Origin: an uncultured Gammaproteobacteria bacterium
Lineage (GTDB): Bacteria > Pseudomonadota > Gammaproteobacteria > PS1 > Pseudothioglobaceae
Length of the DNA stretch: 6,001 nt
Assembly: GCA_929200175.1 (NCBI GenBank)
Contig: CAKMYR010000062.1
Coordinates: 1,007 to 7,007, forward strand
Direction: 5' to 3'
The translations under genes were made by a program, and so were the position numbers. Every line of letters starts with the position of its first letter. Position 1 is the stretch's first letter. Below are positions 5,735 to 6,001 of the stretch, piece by piece. The notes under the pieces are model-generated. The model was not told the DNA's origin. It saw only the letters and a list, made by a program, of their open reading frames with translations, and did no database searches.

Positions 5735-6001
5735 TTAAAAATCTTTATCCCAATCCATAAATATTTTTTTATTTTTTATATCTACTTTTAATAAAAATGG
5801 CTTTAAATAGGGAATTAAGTACTGTTTTTCACCTTCAACTACTAATACATTATGAGCGCCATTACTAAATAAACTAGCTGCTGTGCCAAGCATCTCATTA
5901 TTTTTATTAAAGACCTCAAGCCCAACTAAATCTACAAAATAATGCTCATCTTCGGCTAATTTTGGTAATTGGGACTTTTCAATATAAATATCTGTCCCAA
6001 T
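5735..6001 (-). CDS. rimM: ribosome maturation factor RimM, C-terminal part (5' end beyond the window)
   Basis: The last 88 residues before the TAA (5735-5737) match the PRC-barrel half of RimM: a linker ending LAEDEHYFVDLVGLEV, then NGAHNVLVVEGEKQYLIPYL with the hallmark Pro, and the usual ending VDIKNKKIFMDWDKDF, where RimM proteins end in a similar acidic V/M-DWD-x-x-F. RimM binds S19 and helps maturation of the 30S head; it normally has about 170 residues, so roughly half lies off the window edge. It usually sits in rpsP-rimM-trmD-rplS; here a small exported protein and a tRNA follow it on the same strand, so trmD and rplS do not directly follow. Confidence 0.9.
   Translation of the reverse strand: MGTDIYIEKSQLPKLAEDEHYFVDLVGLEVFNKNNEMLGTAASLFSNGAHNVLVVEGEKQYLIPYLKPFLLKVDIKNKKIFMDWDKDF

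Noticed and set aside
1..6001. CRISPR arrays, insertion sequences, integrase or toxin-antitoxin pair
   Set aside because: No regularly spaced repeats, transposase or recombinase motifs, or recognisable toxin families were seen on either strand.

Overview
The window is AT-rich bacterial DNA with Gram-negative, gammaproteobacterial-looking housekeeping genes at its right edge: the C-terminal part of rimM and a tRNA-Thr that encodes its own CCA. Very low GC, frequent TTG starts and long A/T runs would suit a marine or symbiotic gammaproteobacterium such as the sulfur-oxidiser lineages. That placement is inference only, and nothing in the window fixes the species.

Right part (about 5120-6001, all minus strand): partial rimM, then a small exported protein with a dimeric alpha/beta-barrel look, whose signal peptide is read correctly only if one T is restored to a T run, then tRNA-Thr(TGT). 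Middle (4595-5122): about 530 bases without an intact gene. They hold start-less coding remnants directly behind the tRNA 3' end, a purine-rich tract, a good sigma70-type promoter and a leader with a short broken reading frame. A gene-remnant zone next to a tRNA 3' end is the usual picture of an accessory-island edge, but no integrase or att duplication is visible.

Left part (1-4588): a four-gene accessory module. Three minus-strand genes form a tight operon from the promoter at 4765-4793. They encode a TIR-domain protein with a C-terminal domain (3377-4588), a Nudix hydrolase with an N-terminal domain resembling that same C-terminal domain (2111-3361), and a protein of two tandem guanylate-kinase-like P-loop domains (947-2098). 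A fourth, plus-strand gene (45-955) converges on the operon and overlaps it by 9 bp. It carries a third, degenerate guanylate-kinase-like domain fused to a nucleoside-deoxyribosyltransferase/TIR-like domain, and its frame is broken near its 5' end.

The four proteins are linked by shared domains: one module joins TIR and Nudix, another joins the double kinase and the deoxyribosyltransferase-like protein. All the recognised chemistries act on nucleotides: TIR NADase, Nudix pyrophosphohydrolase, P-loop nucleotide or sugar-phosphate kinase, and N-glycosidic cleavage or transfer. My inference is a nucleotide-signal or NAD-depletion conflict system, probably anti-phage, with a composition I do not recognise as a named system. 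The function is not demonstrated by the sequence.
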